From the IMG/VR virus record IMGVR_UViG_3300011115_000367, positions 1 to 28,604 of that record: a stretch of 28,604 nt of DNA. One strand, 5' to 3'. Shown in pieces: positions 8,691 to 17,107 of the stretch (the first letter of the stretch is position 1; every line of letters starts with the position of its first letter). This DNA comes from a virus. The translations under genes and the position numbers were made by a program. The notes under the pieces are model-generated. The model did no database searches. It was not told the origin of the DNA and saw only the letters and a program-made list of their open reading frames with translations.

Positions 8691-8710
8691 AGCCGCCCTT
8701 CGGGGCGGTT
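8691..8710 (+). terminator. UUCG tetraloop hairpin after the tail tube gene
   Basis: An 8-bp stem (six GC pairs plus one G-U and one A-U) is capped by a UUCG loop, a very stable RNA hairpin, starting about six bases after the tube stop. There is no long T-run after it, so termination would be partial at best. It may mainly protect the 3' end of the abundant tube message and lower expression of downstream tail genes. Its 3' arm is G-rich and lies just upstream of the next start codon. Confidence 0.6.
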
Positions 8711-8719
8711 CTACAATAT

Positions 8720-8944
8720 ATGGCAACAAATAATTCCGCAGCACTCCTCGAATACATAATTCATCAGGCTAACTCAGGCCAAAAAAATTGGTTCTCCCAC
8801 CAGCAACAGCGGATAGCTGGAATCCATCTAGCCTATGAGATAGCTAAGAATCACGCCAACACAATGACCCCGGACGAGGTAGCGGATTACGCCGTTCAAC
8901 TCAATAACGCGATCTATCAAAAACTCGTGGTTAAGGGTGATTAA
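8720..8944 (+). CDS. Small tail-module protein of unknown function
   Basis: This 74-residue protein is mostly helical with a polar face (LLEYIIHQANSGQ, QQRIAGIHLAYEIAKNH, TPDEVADYAVQLNNAIYQ). No family is recognised. It begins 10 bases after the tetraloop hairpin, without a clear independent ribosome site apart from the G-rich hairpin arm. It ends overlapping the next start by one base (TAATG). The intact frame and tight spacing support it as a real gene. A role in tail assembly is only inferred from position. Confidence 0.7.
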   Translation: MATNNSAALLEYIIHQANSGQKNWFSHQQQRIAGIHLAYEIAKNHANTMTPDEVADYAVQLNNAIYQKLVVKGD

Positions 8945-9453
8945 TGGCTTCAGTTAAAATTGCTTTCGTAGGTCACAGAGAACTTCACGAAGTATTCAAA
9001 GAGTTATATTATAACTTTGGGCCTAGAGATCAGAGTCTTATTCTCAGGAAGTCCGTGAGAGAGGCTATGTCGCCCGTTCTCGCTCAAGCTAAGGCGTTAG
9101 TGCCTCGGGACACTGGCGCACTGGCAGCGTCTCTACAGATCGAAGCTAGGAACCCTACGGGTAAGGATAAGCGGTCAAAGTACATAGACCCAAGTGATAC
9201 GGTAATCGGAATAGTGACAACGGCTCCGGGTAAGAAGTTGGCGAAGATGAAATTTAAGAACTTAAAAACAAAGTCTAAGCAAACGGGAGTGAGAAGTGAT
9301 GCAAGAGCAACAGCAGTAGAGTTCGGGACAAAGAATATGGCAGCGACTCCATTTCTACGTCCGGCATTAGAAGGCCAAGCAGGTGCAGTGCTTAATATTT
9401 TATCTACACTAATCGAGCAAAATATGAGGAAGTACAAATCTCGATACATATAA
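8944..9453 (+). CDS. HK97 gp10-like tail completion protein
   Basis: This 169-residue protein has the hallmarks of the HK97 gp10 family: an N-terminal helix-rich region with LRKSVREAMSPVLAQAKALVPRDTGALAASL (about 38-68) and the C-terminal signature VEFGTKNMAATPFLRPAL (about 121-138). Members are neck or tail-completion proteins needed to join heads and tails. In HK97 the gene comes before the tube; here it is after the tube and a small ORF, a modest rearrangement. A basic stretch around 90-115 (KKLAKMKFKNLKTKSKQ) is longer than usual. Family assignment is firm; the exact place in the virion is inferred. Confidence 0.88.
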   Translation: MASVKIAFVGHRELHEVFKELYYNFGPRDQSLILRKSVREAMSPVLAQAKALVPRDTGALAASLQIEARNPTGKDKRSKYIDPSDTVIGIVTTAPGKKLAKMKFKNLKTKSKQTGVRSDARATAVEFGTKNMAATPFLRPALEGQAGAVLNILSTLIEQNMRKYKSRYI

Positions 9454-9464
9454 AAGGACAAGAC

Positions 9465-9932
9465 ATGAATAAGCTAGAGAAGGCATTAGGTTCACAGTTT
9501 GCAAAGCATAAAGAAAGCGTCAGGACTCGTTCATTCACTTTGGGCGGTCATACCTTTAAAGTTAAAGTACCGCTTACAAAAGAATTCGAGGAGATGCAGG
9601 TTCGGATGGAGTTGATAGATGATGAAATCATCGACATTTACTACCAAGACCTGATTAAAGATTTGGAAGAAAGTGAGAGTTGTCATATTACTGAGGACGA
9701 TGTTCTGGTAGATGGTAACTCTATGAAGGCGGCAGCAACGAACAAACGAATATTGGAGCAACGTATTACAGAATTGTTCCGACTATTAGTGCCGGAAGAA
9801 CCTGACTTCGATATGGCTAATATCACTTATCCTATGATAGATGAGTTATTCCCTCTGCCGATCCAGCTACAGGTGATTAAAAGTATCAGCGAGACAGTCT
9901 CCCCCGGATACGAGGAAGCAAAGGGAAAATAA
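9465..9932 (+). CDS. Tail assembly chaperone, short form (gpG-like)
   Basis: This 155-residue acidic, helical protein lies directly before the tape measure gene, where lambda-like phages place gpG. It ends EEAKGK and its last sense codons are GGA AAA followed by TAA. These form a classic heptameric slip site G GGA AAA in the zero frame (see 9923-9929). The short form is expected to coat the tape measure protein during tail assembly and be absent from the finished virion. Ribosome site AAAGGA precedes the ATG. No sequence family is certain; the call rests on position, the slip site and the downstream open -1 frame. Confidence 0.85.
   Translation: MNKLEKALGSQFAKHKESVRTRSFTLGGHTFKVKVPLTKEFEEMQVRMELIDDEIIDIYYQDLIKDLEESESCHITEDDVLVDGNSMKAAATNKRILEQRITELFRLLVPEEPDFDMANITYPMIDELFPLPIQLQVIKSISETVSPGYEEAKGK
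9923..9929 (+). promoter_or_regulatory. Programmed -1 ribosomal frameshift site
   Basis: The heptamer GGGAAAA reads G GGA AAA in the zero frame and fits the X XXY YYZ rule; lambda G/T uses the close relative GGGAAAG. Both tRNAs can re-pair after slipping to GGG AAA. The zero-frame stop TAA follows at once, and the -1 frame is open from here to 10273. A downstream stimulatory structure is not obvious, and lambda does not need a strong one. Confidence 0.88.
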
Positions 9933-10276
9933 CGGGGTCAGTCCGTAGGCAGGTAAAAGCGATGCTTACTGCTAATGGAACTGATCCTGACAGCATAGAC
10001 GAAGAACGCTTTACCGATATTTGTATTATGTATGCCGACGGGCTTATCGGGAATCGTGGGATGTTAGAAGTGCTAGGTTCATTGACTGGCGCGATATATA
10101 ATTACATGAGGTCGGAAAATCAGACCGCTTTTAAACTACAAGACATCATACCGAAGGCGTATGAATATTTATATCCACCGCTAACGAAGGAACAAAAAGA
10201 CGCAGCCGCTAATACGGCTTTACAAAGTTATATGAGATCAGCACCGAACGCACCCAAGAAAATATTTAAGGGGTAA
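9929..10276 (+). CDS. Frameshift extension of the tail chaperone (T domain)
   Basis: After a -1 slip, reading continues as ITGSVRRQVKA and then into the ORF that begins with ATG at 9962, adding 115 residues for a fused product of 270. The domain is acidic and helical with YADGLIGNRGMLEVLG and SLTGAIYNYMRS. In the lambda model the T domain recruits tube subunits while G domains hold the tape measure. The ATG at 9962 has only a weak ribosome site, so expression through frameshifting is more likely than independent initiation. The stop TAA abuts the tape measure start. Confidence 0.82.
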   Translation: MTGSVRRQVKAMLTANGTDPDSIDEERFTDICIMYADGLIGNRGMLEVLGSLTGAIYNYMRSENQTAFKLQDIIPKAYEYLYPPLTKEQKDAAANTALQSYMRSAPNAPKKIFKG

Positions 10277-12226
10277 ATGATGGGAATGTTAGCAAGACTT
10301 GGCGTAGTTCTGGGGCTGGACTCAGCAGAGTTTCAGAAGGGCATCGAGGGTGCTGATCGCAGTCTCGCAAAATTCGCACACAATGCACAGCAAGCCGCGA
10401 CGATAGCAAGTGCTGCTTTCGTTGCAATGACCTATAAGGCGTTATCTTACGGTGACGCTATCTCTGACACTGCCAAAGCCAATGAAGTTGCTGTAGCCTC
10501 TATACTAGCCCTTTCTAAGGGTCTAGCAGAAAATGGGGGTTCAGCCGATAACGCTGGCAAGTTCTTATCCTCATTCTCATCTAAAGTAGGTGAAGCCGCA
10601 CAGGGTTCACTAGGCGCGCAGCAAGCCTTTGGTCGCTTGGGTGTTTCATTAAATGATCTAGCTAAACTCAGCCCGGATAAACTTTTCGACAAGACTCTAT
10701 ATTCTATCGCTGCTATTCAAGACCCAATTATTAGGGCTGCTGCGGGGGTAGAGATGTTCAGCCGAGCAGGTAAGGGCGTAGATTGGATCGGTCTGGCGAA
10801 TGGGACACAGGCAGCGCGGGATAAGTTTAGGGCGTATGCGGCAGCAGTAGAGGAAGCTGGAAGGTTGCATGATGCAATTAATGCAAAACTCGGCCAGACA
10901 ATGTTGATGTTCACTAACGCGGTTATCCCTACGCTTGGGACGCTGTTCGATCACTGGAATAAAAATACTGCGGCGTCCAAATTCTTTTTTGAGAAATTAG
11001 AATGGTTTGTTAAACACTCGGCGATTGGAATAAATACTCTGGCATCAGCAGTCGCTCAACTTGCCGATACTCTAGTATTTATGGGATCGTCACTAGCTAA
11101 AGTATTGGCGGGAGATTTTAAGGGTATCGCTGCCGGATACGATATGTTGAAGGCAAAGAATCTTGAAACGTGGGCGGCAAATCAAAGATTGATGCAAGAT
11201 ATAATGCTTCCAGAAGGGAAGGCTGCTTCTGGTATAGCTGGTACTGGACGATCTGTAACCGCTGCAAAAGACCCGGACGCTGCAAAGGCTCTAGCCCTAG
11301 ATCATCAGATCGGTCTAGCAGAAAGACTGTCGGCAGAATACATAAGGCAGAATAAACTTGCTTTGGATCAAGTAACGACTCGCGCCGAGATAGCTGTTTA
11401 CGCGCAACGCGAACAGAAAGTAAGGATGGATGTTCTTAATGTAGAACAACAACTTAGCAACCAAATCGCGCAAGTAGAATTAAAGATTCTTGACGCTAGA
11501 ATTATGGGCAATGAGAAGCTGGCGGTAGTCCTAGAGCAACAGCGAAACATCATCCAAGAACAGGGAAGGATGTATGTCGAGCAAACTGAGTCTACGATCA
11601 GGAACATACAGGCTCAACAGTATTCATTTTCCTTCGGTTGGGAGAAGTCTTTTAATCAGTTCAATGATGACGCTATGAACTATAGCAAGATGGGAGAGAA
11701 CGCATTTAGCACATTTACCAATACTATCGGATCAGCCATAGATGAGTTCGCAGCTAATGGCAGTTTGTCATTCGGTAAATTTGCTCTTAGTGTTATTGGG
11801 GATATAGCCAAAATGATTGCTAAGTTCTACGCGATGCAGTTAGCAATGATGGCGGTCGGATTTATTACGGGTGCAATAGGCGGGATGGGGAAAACAGGCG
11901 CGTCTGCTGGTATTGGGAAAGGTTGGGATGTGGGCGGCTTTGCCGGAAAGACGATGCTGGCGGCTGGCGGGGACATTAGCGGCCCCGCTATTGTAGGCGA
12001 GAATGGCCCTGAGTTATTCATTCCAAAGGGTAACGGAACTATCATTCCTAATCAGCGTATGGGACAAGCTATGCAGAGTCAACCATCCGTAACTTATAAT
12101 GGCCCTTACATACAGTATATGTCTGCAATAGATACGCAGTCAGCGACACAATTCTTGTCTAAGAATAAAGCGGCGGTATGGTCAGCGAACCAATCTGCAA
12201 ACCGATCCGTTCCAGTGAACAGGTAA
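10277..12226 (+). CDS. Tail tape measure protein
   Basis: This 649-residue protein sets tail length and may enter the host envelope with the DNA. It begins MGMLARLGVVLGLDSAEFQKGI, a common tape measure start, has Ala-rich helices and a coiled coil at about 340-450, a hydrophobic segment at about 513-538 (MIAKFYAMQLAMMAVGFITG) and the conserved C-terminal motif VGENGPELFIPKG at about 573-585. By the usual 0.15 nm per residue rule the tail would be about 95-100 nm long. AAGGGG precedes the start; either ATG at 10277 or 10280 could be used. It directly follows the chaperone pair, as expected. Confidence 0.93.
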   Translation: MMGMLARLGVVLGLDSAEFQKGIEGADRSLAKFAHNAQQAATIASAAFVAMTYKALSYGDAISDTAKANEVAVASILALSKGLAENGGSADNAGKFLSSFSSKVGEAAQGSLGAQQAFGRLGVSLNDLAKLSPDKLFDKTLYSIAAIQDPIIRAAAGVEMFSRAGKGVDWIGLANGTQAARDKFRAYAAAVEEAGRLHDAINAKLGQTMLMFTNAVIPTLGTLFDHWNKNTAASKFFFEKLEWFVKHSAIGINTLASAVAQLADTLVFMGSSLAKVLAGDFKGIAAGYDMLKAKNLETWAANQRLMQDIMLPEGKAASGIAGTGRSVTAAKDPDAAKALALDHQIGLAERLSAEYIRQNKLALDQVTTRAEIAVYAQREQKVRMDVLNVEQQLSNQIAQVELKILDARIMGNEKLAVVLEQQRNIIQEQGRMYVEQTESTIRNIQAQQYSFSFGWEKSFNQFNDDAMNYSKMGENAFSTFTNTIGSAIDEFAANGSLSFGKFALSVIGDIAKMIAKFYAMQLAMMAVGFITGAIGGMGKTGASAGIGKGWDVGGFAGKTMLAAGGDISGPAIVGENGPELFIPKGNGTIIPNQRMGQAMQSQPSVTYNGPYIQYMSAIDTQSATQFLSKNKAAVWSANQSANRSVPVNR

Positions 12227-12229
12227 ACT

Positions 12230-12910
12230 ATGAGCCTTAATACGATCTTAATTAACAGCGAATGGATAGGGATTAATGACCATCGCTTTGTCGGTCAAGT
12301 AGTCAGCCGGAATCAGAGAATATCTACAGCGGAGATTATAACGGTCGTTCCTTTTTCGTTTGAAATGAAGCCTAATAACTACTTGTTCTATAGCAAGAAT
12401 AGAGGGCTACTTAATTCTTTAAGAATCCCCGATAAGTCGCTAGAGCAATACTTGAATTTTGGTGCGACGGGATGGGTCAGCTACATTCAGTATCAGGGCG
12501 ATATGAGTTCGGGTGCTATTGAACTATGCGAATGGAAGATAACATCAGCGGCAAAGGTTCTGGTTCTTGGTTCGCTCCCTAGCATTAGTTCTGCACTTTA
12601 TATAGTTAAGGCCGGAGACTTCTGTCAGGTCGGGAGATATTCTTACATTGCCACAGCAGACGTGGTTAGAGGCTCTGGGTCAACCGTAAATATTCCCGTC
12701 CACCGCAACCTAATCACTCCACTACTCAGCCCCGTAGCGGCGGTTATAGGGCAGTACGGCACAACGGTATCAATGGGCGGCAATTCTTATACAGGCTGCA
12801 CCTTCCCAGTTATCCTTCGGGACTACCCTACATATAATCTTATTCCAATAACGAATGACTCCTTCATTACTTGGAACGGTTCATTCAAAGCCTTTGAAGC
12901 GGTGCTATGA
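12230..12910 (+). CDS. Distal tail / tail tip protein
   Basis: This 226-residue beta-rich protein comes right after the tape measure. N-terminal strands (NTILINSEWIGINDHRFVGQVVSRNQRI) and a C-terminal strand ending TWNGSFKAFEAVL fit distal-tail proteins, which form the ring that starts tube assembly. The middle region (SALYIVKAGDFCQVGRYSYIA) looks like an inserted beta domain. No named family can be assigned with certainty; the role follows from gene order (tape measure, distal tail, second tip protein, hub). It ends in an ATGA overlap with the next gene. Confidence 0.65.
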   Translation: MSLNTILINSEWIGINDHRFVGQVVSRNQRISTAEIITVVPFSFEMKPNNYLFYSKNRGLLNSLRIPDKSLEQYLNFGATGWVSYIQYQGDMSSGAIELCEWKITSAAKVLVLGSLPSISSALYIVKAGDFCQVGRYSYIATADVVRGSGSTVNIPVHRNLITPLLSPVAAVIGQYGTTVSMGGNSYTGCTFPVILRDYPTYNLIPITNDSFITWNGSFKAFEAVL

Positions 12911-13512
12911 ATATTATTCCACCAGTGGTTGGTACTAATAACATTCGGTATGCTGATTTTATTAGGTTGATAACCCCAGAAGAAACATTCTTATTCTCAT
13001 CAGCAGCGGCTCCATTGTTAGTGCCGGAGGTTGATCCAAATCCGTTCTTGGGATTGAGTCAACTGGTCACGGTAGGGGATACCACTAGAGACATTAAAAG
13101 TACCGCTAATGAGACTGTATTTACTCTAGTTGGAATAGACACGGCAATGCTAGGGCTTGTCTTGGGTAAGAATATTAAAGGCTCACAGATCGAGGCGTGG
13201 AAGGGATTTTTCGGCACTGATGGAGTGCTGTTAACAACTGGCGGCACTGGCGGTCTATATCAATACTTTAATGGCTATGTAAGTTCATTCGGCATCACTG
13301 AAGAATGGTCTGAGGAGTTTAGAAGTTATGTGGGGATTATTGCGGTTTCAGCAGCGTCAATACAATTGATCCTACAGAATAGAACCGCTGGAAGGTATAC
13401 CAATAATAATGCGTGGCAGTTCTTCACTCCCAATGATACGAGCATGAATAGGGTGGCTTTCATCACAACGATTAATTATAACTTCGGGAAAGATGCGAAA
13501 GCTACCTCATGA
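12907..13512 (+). CDS. Tail tip / minor tail protein
   Basis: This 201-residue protein overlaps the preceding gene by ATGA. It starts with a short arm, then strand-rich sequence TFLFSSAAAPLLVPE..., a block containing FTLVGIDTAMLGLVLGKNIKGSQIEAWKGF and FNGYVSSFGITEEW, and a C-terminal FITTINYNFG. This resembles the L-like or DUF2163-like proteins found between distal tail and hub genes in siphophages, where they link tube and tip. There is no Cys cluster that would mark a lambda gpL iron-sulphur domain. Function is inferred from order and composition. Confidence 0.6.
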   Translation: MNIIPPVVGTNNIRYADFIRLITPEETFLFSSAAAPLLVPEVDPNPFLGLSQLVTVGDTTRDIKSTANETVFTLVGIDTAMLGLVLGKNIKGSQIEAWKGFFGTDGVLLTTGGTGGLYQYFNGYVSSFGITEEWSEEFRSYVGIIAVSAASIQLILQNRTAGRYTNNNAWQFFTPNDTSMNRVAFITTINYNFGKDAKATS

Positions 13513-13949
13513 TAAGACAGGCTAACAAATTCGATAAAAAAGAAGTTATCGAAATGATGTTAAAGGGAAGGGAAGAAGTAGATATAAACATAATCAATAA
13601 TATGGATAACCAAGAATGGTGGGAGCAGATATTTGATTCCATTCTCGCGGGGAGAGGTTTTATCTTATTAGCAGAAGGGAAAGGGTTGATAATGGGGGTC
13701 AAGACTCCCTCGTTATGGTGCGGGAAAACAATTCTATTATGTTCGTTGGCTTGGTATGTGCAGCCTGAGTTTAGACATACTTCGATAGGGCATAAATTAT
13801 TCTCCTCATTTATGAAGGTTGGGAAAGAATTAAAACAAGCCGGAGCCATATCTCAAATCGTAGTGGGCAAGATGCACAACAGTCCTACTTTGAATTATGA
13901 TCGGCACGGCTTTATTAAAATGGAAGAAACGTGGATAAGCTCGCTTTAA
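13509..13949 (+). CDS. GNAT-like N-acetyltransferase in the tail module
   Basis: This 146-residue protein has a GNAT layout: an N-terminal strand-helix (IRQANKFDKKEVIEMM), central strands with WYVQPEFRHTSIGHKLF (about 82-98) matching motif A where acetyl-CoA pyrophosphate binds (R89-x-x-S-I-G94; the usual Gly/Ala at the fourth position is Ser), and a C-terminal NYDRHGFIKMEETWI like motif B (Y-x-x-x-GF). It starts by ATGA overlap with the upstream tail gene and its last 19 bases overlap the tip protein gene, so it belongs to the tail operon. It may acetylate a tail or host protein; the substrate is unknown. Similar GNAT genes occur in tail clusters of other phages. Confidence 0.75.
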   Translation: MIRQANKFDKKEVIEMMLKGREEVDINIINNMDNQEWWEQIFDSILAGRGFILLAEGKGLIMGVKTPSLWCGKTILLCSLAWYVQPEFRHTSIGHKLFSSFMKVGKELKQAGAISQIVVGKMHNSPTLNYDRHGFIKMEETWISSL

Positions 13950-16900
13950 CTATATTTATATTTATATCTGGCTGCACTTACGTTCCAGAAGCTAACGCCT
14001 TCTTAGCTGCTATCTTTGTTGCTTTAGGAATTGAAGTATCAATGGCGGCGGCAGCAGCGGCTATCGCGGCGTCTACGGCTTTAACAGTAGCATCCTATGC
14101 AATAACGATGGTCGTATCTATGGCTATATCGTTTGCTGTTTCATCCGTAATAGGTGGCCCTAATAGCCCTTCATCCCCTAGTCAGCGCGATCCCGGTAAT
14201 AGAACGCAGATACCACCAGCGACCTCTAATAAACTTCCCGTAGTTTATGGAACCTCGTATATAGGCGGTACTGTTATTGATCTTAGTATTACAGACAACG
14301 ATCAGACAATGTATTACGTCCTAGCTTTGAGCGAGGTGACGAATACAAATCCGGGGCAGACACCCGACACAGTTTCTTTCGGGAATGTTTATTTTGCAGG
14401 AAAGAAGTGCGTATTTGATGCAACAAAAAAATATCAGGTTAACTCTCTGATAGATGAGTCTACGGGGGAATCTGAAACAAATGTGAAGGGGAAGATAAAA
14501 TTTTACTTTTATAGCAACGGATCGAATACCCCCACGAATTCAGATCAGACAGCAATACAGGTGATGTCTAATTCGGCACTCGCTTATCAATGGGATGCTA
14601 CGAAATTAATGACGAATTGCGCTTTCGTTATTATGGTTCTTACATATAGCGTAACAGCAAATATTAGGGGCTTGGTTCAGACCAAGTTCCAAGTAACTAA
14701 TAGCAGACATAAGCCCGGATCATGTCTATATGATTATTTAATTAATACTAGATATGGGGCAGCGATACCAGCGGCGCAAATAGATACGGCAAGTCTTGAC
14801 GCTTTAGATGTTTATTCGGATGAGATGTTCTATTACACAACTTATTCTGGGGTTCTGACAAATCAAACCAGATTTAGATTTGATGGCGTAGCTGATACGC
14901 AACGGGCAATAATGGCAACCCTACAGGACATGACCTCTAGCTGCGATTGCTTGCTAAGATACAATGAAATCACTGCCCAATGGGGCGTGATAGTTCAGTC
15001 TCCATCTTATACGGTGGCAATGGCGATCAATGATAGTAACGTGATCTCTGGTATACAGGTAACTCCTATCGACCTATCAAATTCATTTAACATCGCTGAA
15101 GTTAAGTTCCCAGACAAAGCAAACCAAGATACCTTTAATACTTCTACTTTTGATCTGGCCCAGATTGATCCGGCACTTCTATTCCCGAACGAGCCAATCA
15201 ATAAACAATCGGTTACAGTTCCTTTCTGTAATGATGATGTACGCGCACAGTATCTGGGCAATCGCTTCTTGAAGGCTGCTCGGGAAGATTTACAAGTTAC
15301 CTTATCTATTAATTATGTAGGGCTTCAGTTATCTGCCGGAGACATAATAACCCTTACCAATTTGAATTATGGATGGGTAGATAAGCTATTCAGAACTAAT
15401 AAAGTTACACAGACATTTAAGGATGACGGCTCGATTGTCGTTAACTTGTTGCTGATGGAGTTTAATCCTACAGTCTACGATGATGTGGCTATTACTCAAT
15501 TCCAACCAAGCCCTAATTCCGGCATTGGCGATCCTCTAGTATTCGGAACAGTGCCTCCACCAATAGTTGAGACAGAATACCCGACTGCGGTCAACCCATT
15601 ATTCTTGGTTCAAGTAACGACTCCGGCTGCTGGTATCTCTCAGTATGCAGAACTCTATTACACCGCGTTTGCAAGCCCTACAGAGGCGCAGTTAATCTTT
15701 GCGGGTACTAGCGAGGTGCAAGCTAACGGCACTCCGTGGAATACTAATACAGTCCTCCCCTTAATCTCTCTGGCGGGTATCCCTTCTGGGGATTGGTATT
15801 TCGTCACTCGAATGATGAATAGTCTGGGAGCATCTAGCTTCAGTCTGCCTAGTGCGGTCTTTCATTGGAGGCCCACGACCTTCCAATACTCGGAACAATA
15901 CTTAGTTATCGCTTATGCCGACACGATCACAGGCACGGGCTTCAGTCTAAACCCTCGTAATAAGTTTTACTATGGATTGATTAACCAAAGCAGCATAACG
16001 CCTAGCAACGATCCGGCGGCTTACTCTTGGTATCTAGCTGAACCTGCTTTCGGAACGACTATCTATCCTCTGTATACGAATAGAACGGGTCGCAAAGTAT
16101 CCTTCGATACAGGCTTTGCTATCTACGCTTCCGGCACAGCGGCTTTCGTACCATACGAAACCAATCTATTCGATCCTACTATCTGGGCGGCATTACCTGA
16201 CGATCATAATGTAATTGATTTAGATGTTCGGACGGGTCAATTATTAAAAGTGGGAACCACAAGTACGGGAACAGGAGAAATATTAGTTACCAATAATGAT
16301 GCTGGAATCATAGTGGCTCAACTTGCCCCATATTTGGATTTTGGTGATGGGGTTTATACCTACACTTCTTCTATTGCGACTTTGACCATTGATATTTATG
16401 GGAGGGTGGTAGGCTTTGCTACGCCCGATACTTTTGAGATGACCATATCGACATTTACGGCGACAAGTGGACAGACATTCTTTCCGGTATCTAGGAACGC
16501 GGCATATATAGTTGGGCAATGTTTTGCGTTTAATCAAGGGACATTGTGCGAGACTTCAGAATATACGGATGCTGCTGGTGGGGTGACGTTTGGAACAGGT
16601 ATAGTTTTGAATAACATTATTACTATAATATCCTTTAGATCGACCAATGCCTCTACTGGTTCTTATGCTTCTTTTACTAGGCACACAGCCACCCTTACTG
16701 CTGCGGGGAGTTATACCGTATCTGGGTATACGCTCAATTCTGGATATGAACTTTTATTCTTGAATGGAACGGTAGTCAATGACCAAGATTACGATATTAT
16801 CGGACAAACTATTACAAACTTCCCCAACGTCACTACAGGAACTCTGGATATAATTCAATGGACACCTAATAATTTAGGGGTTCCAAATGGCACTCCCGTT

Positions 16901-17107
16901 AATGGAATCCGTAATACTGTTATCGGACAAACTGCTTACGCCTTTTCATTAACGGTAGATGGATTTAATTTATATTCTAATGGGGTATTGCAAAAGGGTG
17001 GGGTAGATTATACGGCGGTACCGACGGGATATACTTTAGCTAACAATCCGACTACAATCGACACTATACTTTTTCAACAAACATTCGCACGCGCGGGGGC
17101 AGCATGA
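13931..17107 (+). CDS. Tail tip hub / host-specificity protein (gpJ-like)
   Basis: This 1058-residue protein is the largest gene product here. Residues 1-80 are very hydrophobic, with an Ala-rich stretch AMAAAAAAIAAS and helices that may span a membrane. Then comes RDPGNRTQIPPATSNKLPVVYGTSYIGGTVIDLS, the signature start of gpJ-like hubs, followed by beta-rich hub domains to about 520, a fibronectin-like region at about 540-650, and a C-terminal set of short beta repeats with LNG..V.D.DYDI and SNGVLQKGGVDYT. The hub binds the tube end and often the receptor. The start is GTG at 13931, preceded by GGAAG inside the GNAT gene. Residues 12-15 (ISGC) resemble a lipobox. Confidence 0.88.
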   Translation: MDKLALTIFIFISGCTYVPEANAFLAAIFVALGIEVSMAAAAAAIAASTALTVASYAITMVVSMAISFAVSSVIGGPNSPSSPSQRDPGNRTQIPPATSNKLPVVYGTSYIGGTVIDLSITDNDQTMYYVLALSEVTNTNPGQTPDTVSFGNVYFAGKKCVFDATKKYQVNSLIDESTGESETNVKGKIKFYFYSNGSNTPTNSDQTAIQVMSNSALAYQWDATKLMTNCAFVIMVLTYSVTANIRGLVQTKFQVTNSRHKPGSCLYDYLINTRYGAAIPAAQIDTASLDALDVYSDEMFYYTTYSGVLTNQTRFRFDGVADTQRAIMATLQDMTSSCDCLLRYNEITAQWGVIVQSPSYTVAMAINDSNVISGIQVTPIDLSNSFNIAEVKFPDKANQDTFNTSTFDLAQIDPALLFPNEPINKQSVTVPFCNDDVRAQYLGNRFLKAAREDLQVTLSINYVGLQLSAGDIITLTNLNYGWVDKLFRTNKVTQTFKDDGSIVVNLLLMEFNPTVYDDVAITQFQPSPNSGIGDPLVFGTVPPPIVETEYPTAVNPLFLVQVTTPAAGISQYAELYYTAFASPTEAQLIFAGTSEVQANGTPWNTNTVLPLISLAGIPSGDWYFVTRMMNSLGASSFSLPSAVFHWRPTTFQYSEQYLVIAYADTITGTGFSLNPRNKFYYGLINQSSITPSNDPAAYSWYLAEPAFGTTIYPLYTNRTGRKVSFDTGFAIYASGTAAFVPYETNLFDPTIWAALPDDHNVIDLDVRTGQLLKVGTTSTGTGEILVTNNDAGIIVAQLAPYLDFGDGVYTYTSSIATLTIDIYGRVVGFATPDTFEMTISTFTATSGQTFFPVSRNAAYIVGQCFAFNQGTLCETSEYTDAAGGVTFGTGIVLNNIITIISFRSTNASTGSYASFTRHTATLTAAGSYTVSGYTLNSGYELLFLNGTVVNDQDYDIIGQTITNFPNVTTGTLDIIQWTPNNLGVPNGTPVNGIRNTVIGQTAYAFSLTVDGFNLYSNGVLQKGGVDYTAVPTGYTLANNPTTIDTILFQQTFARAGAA

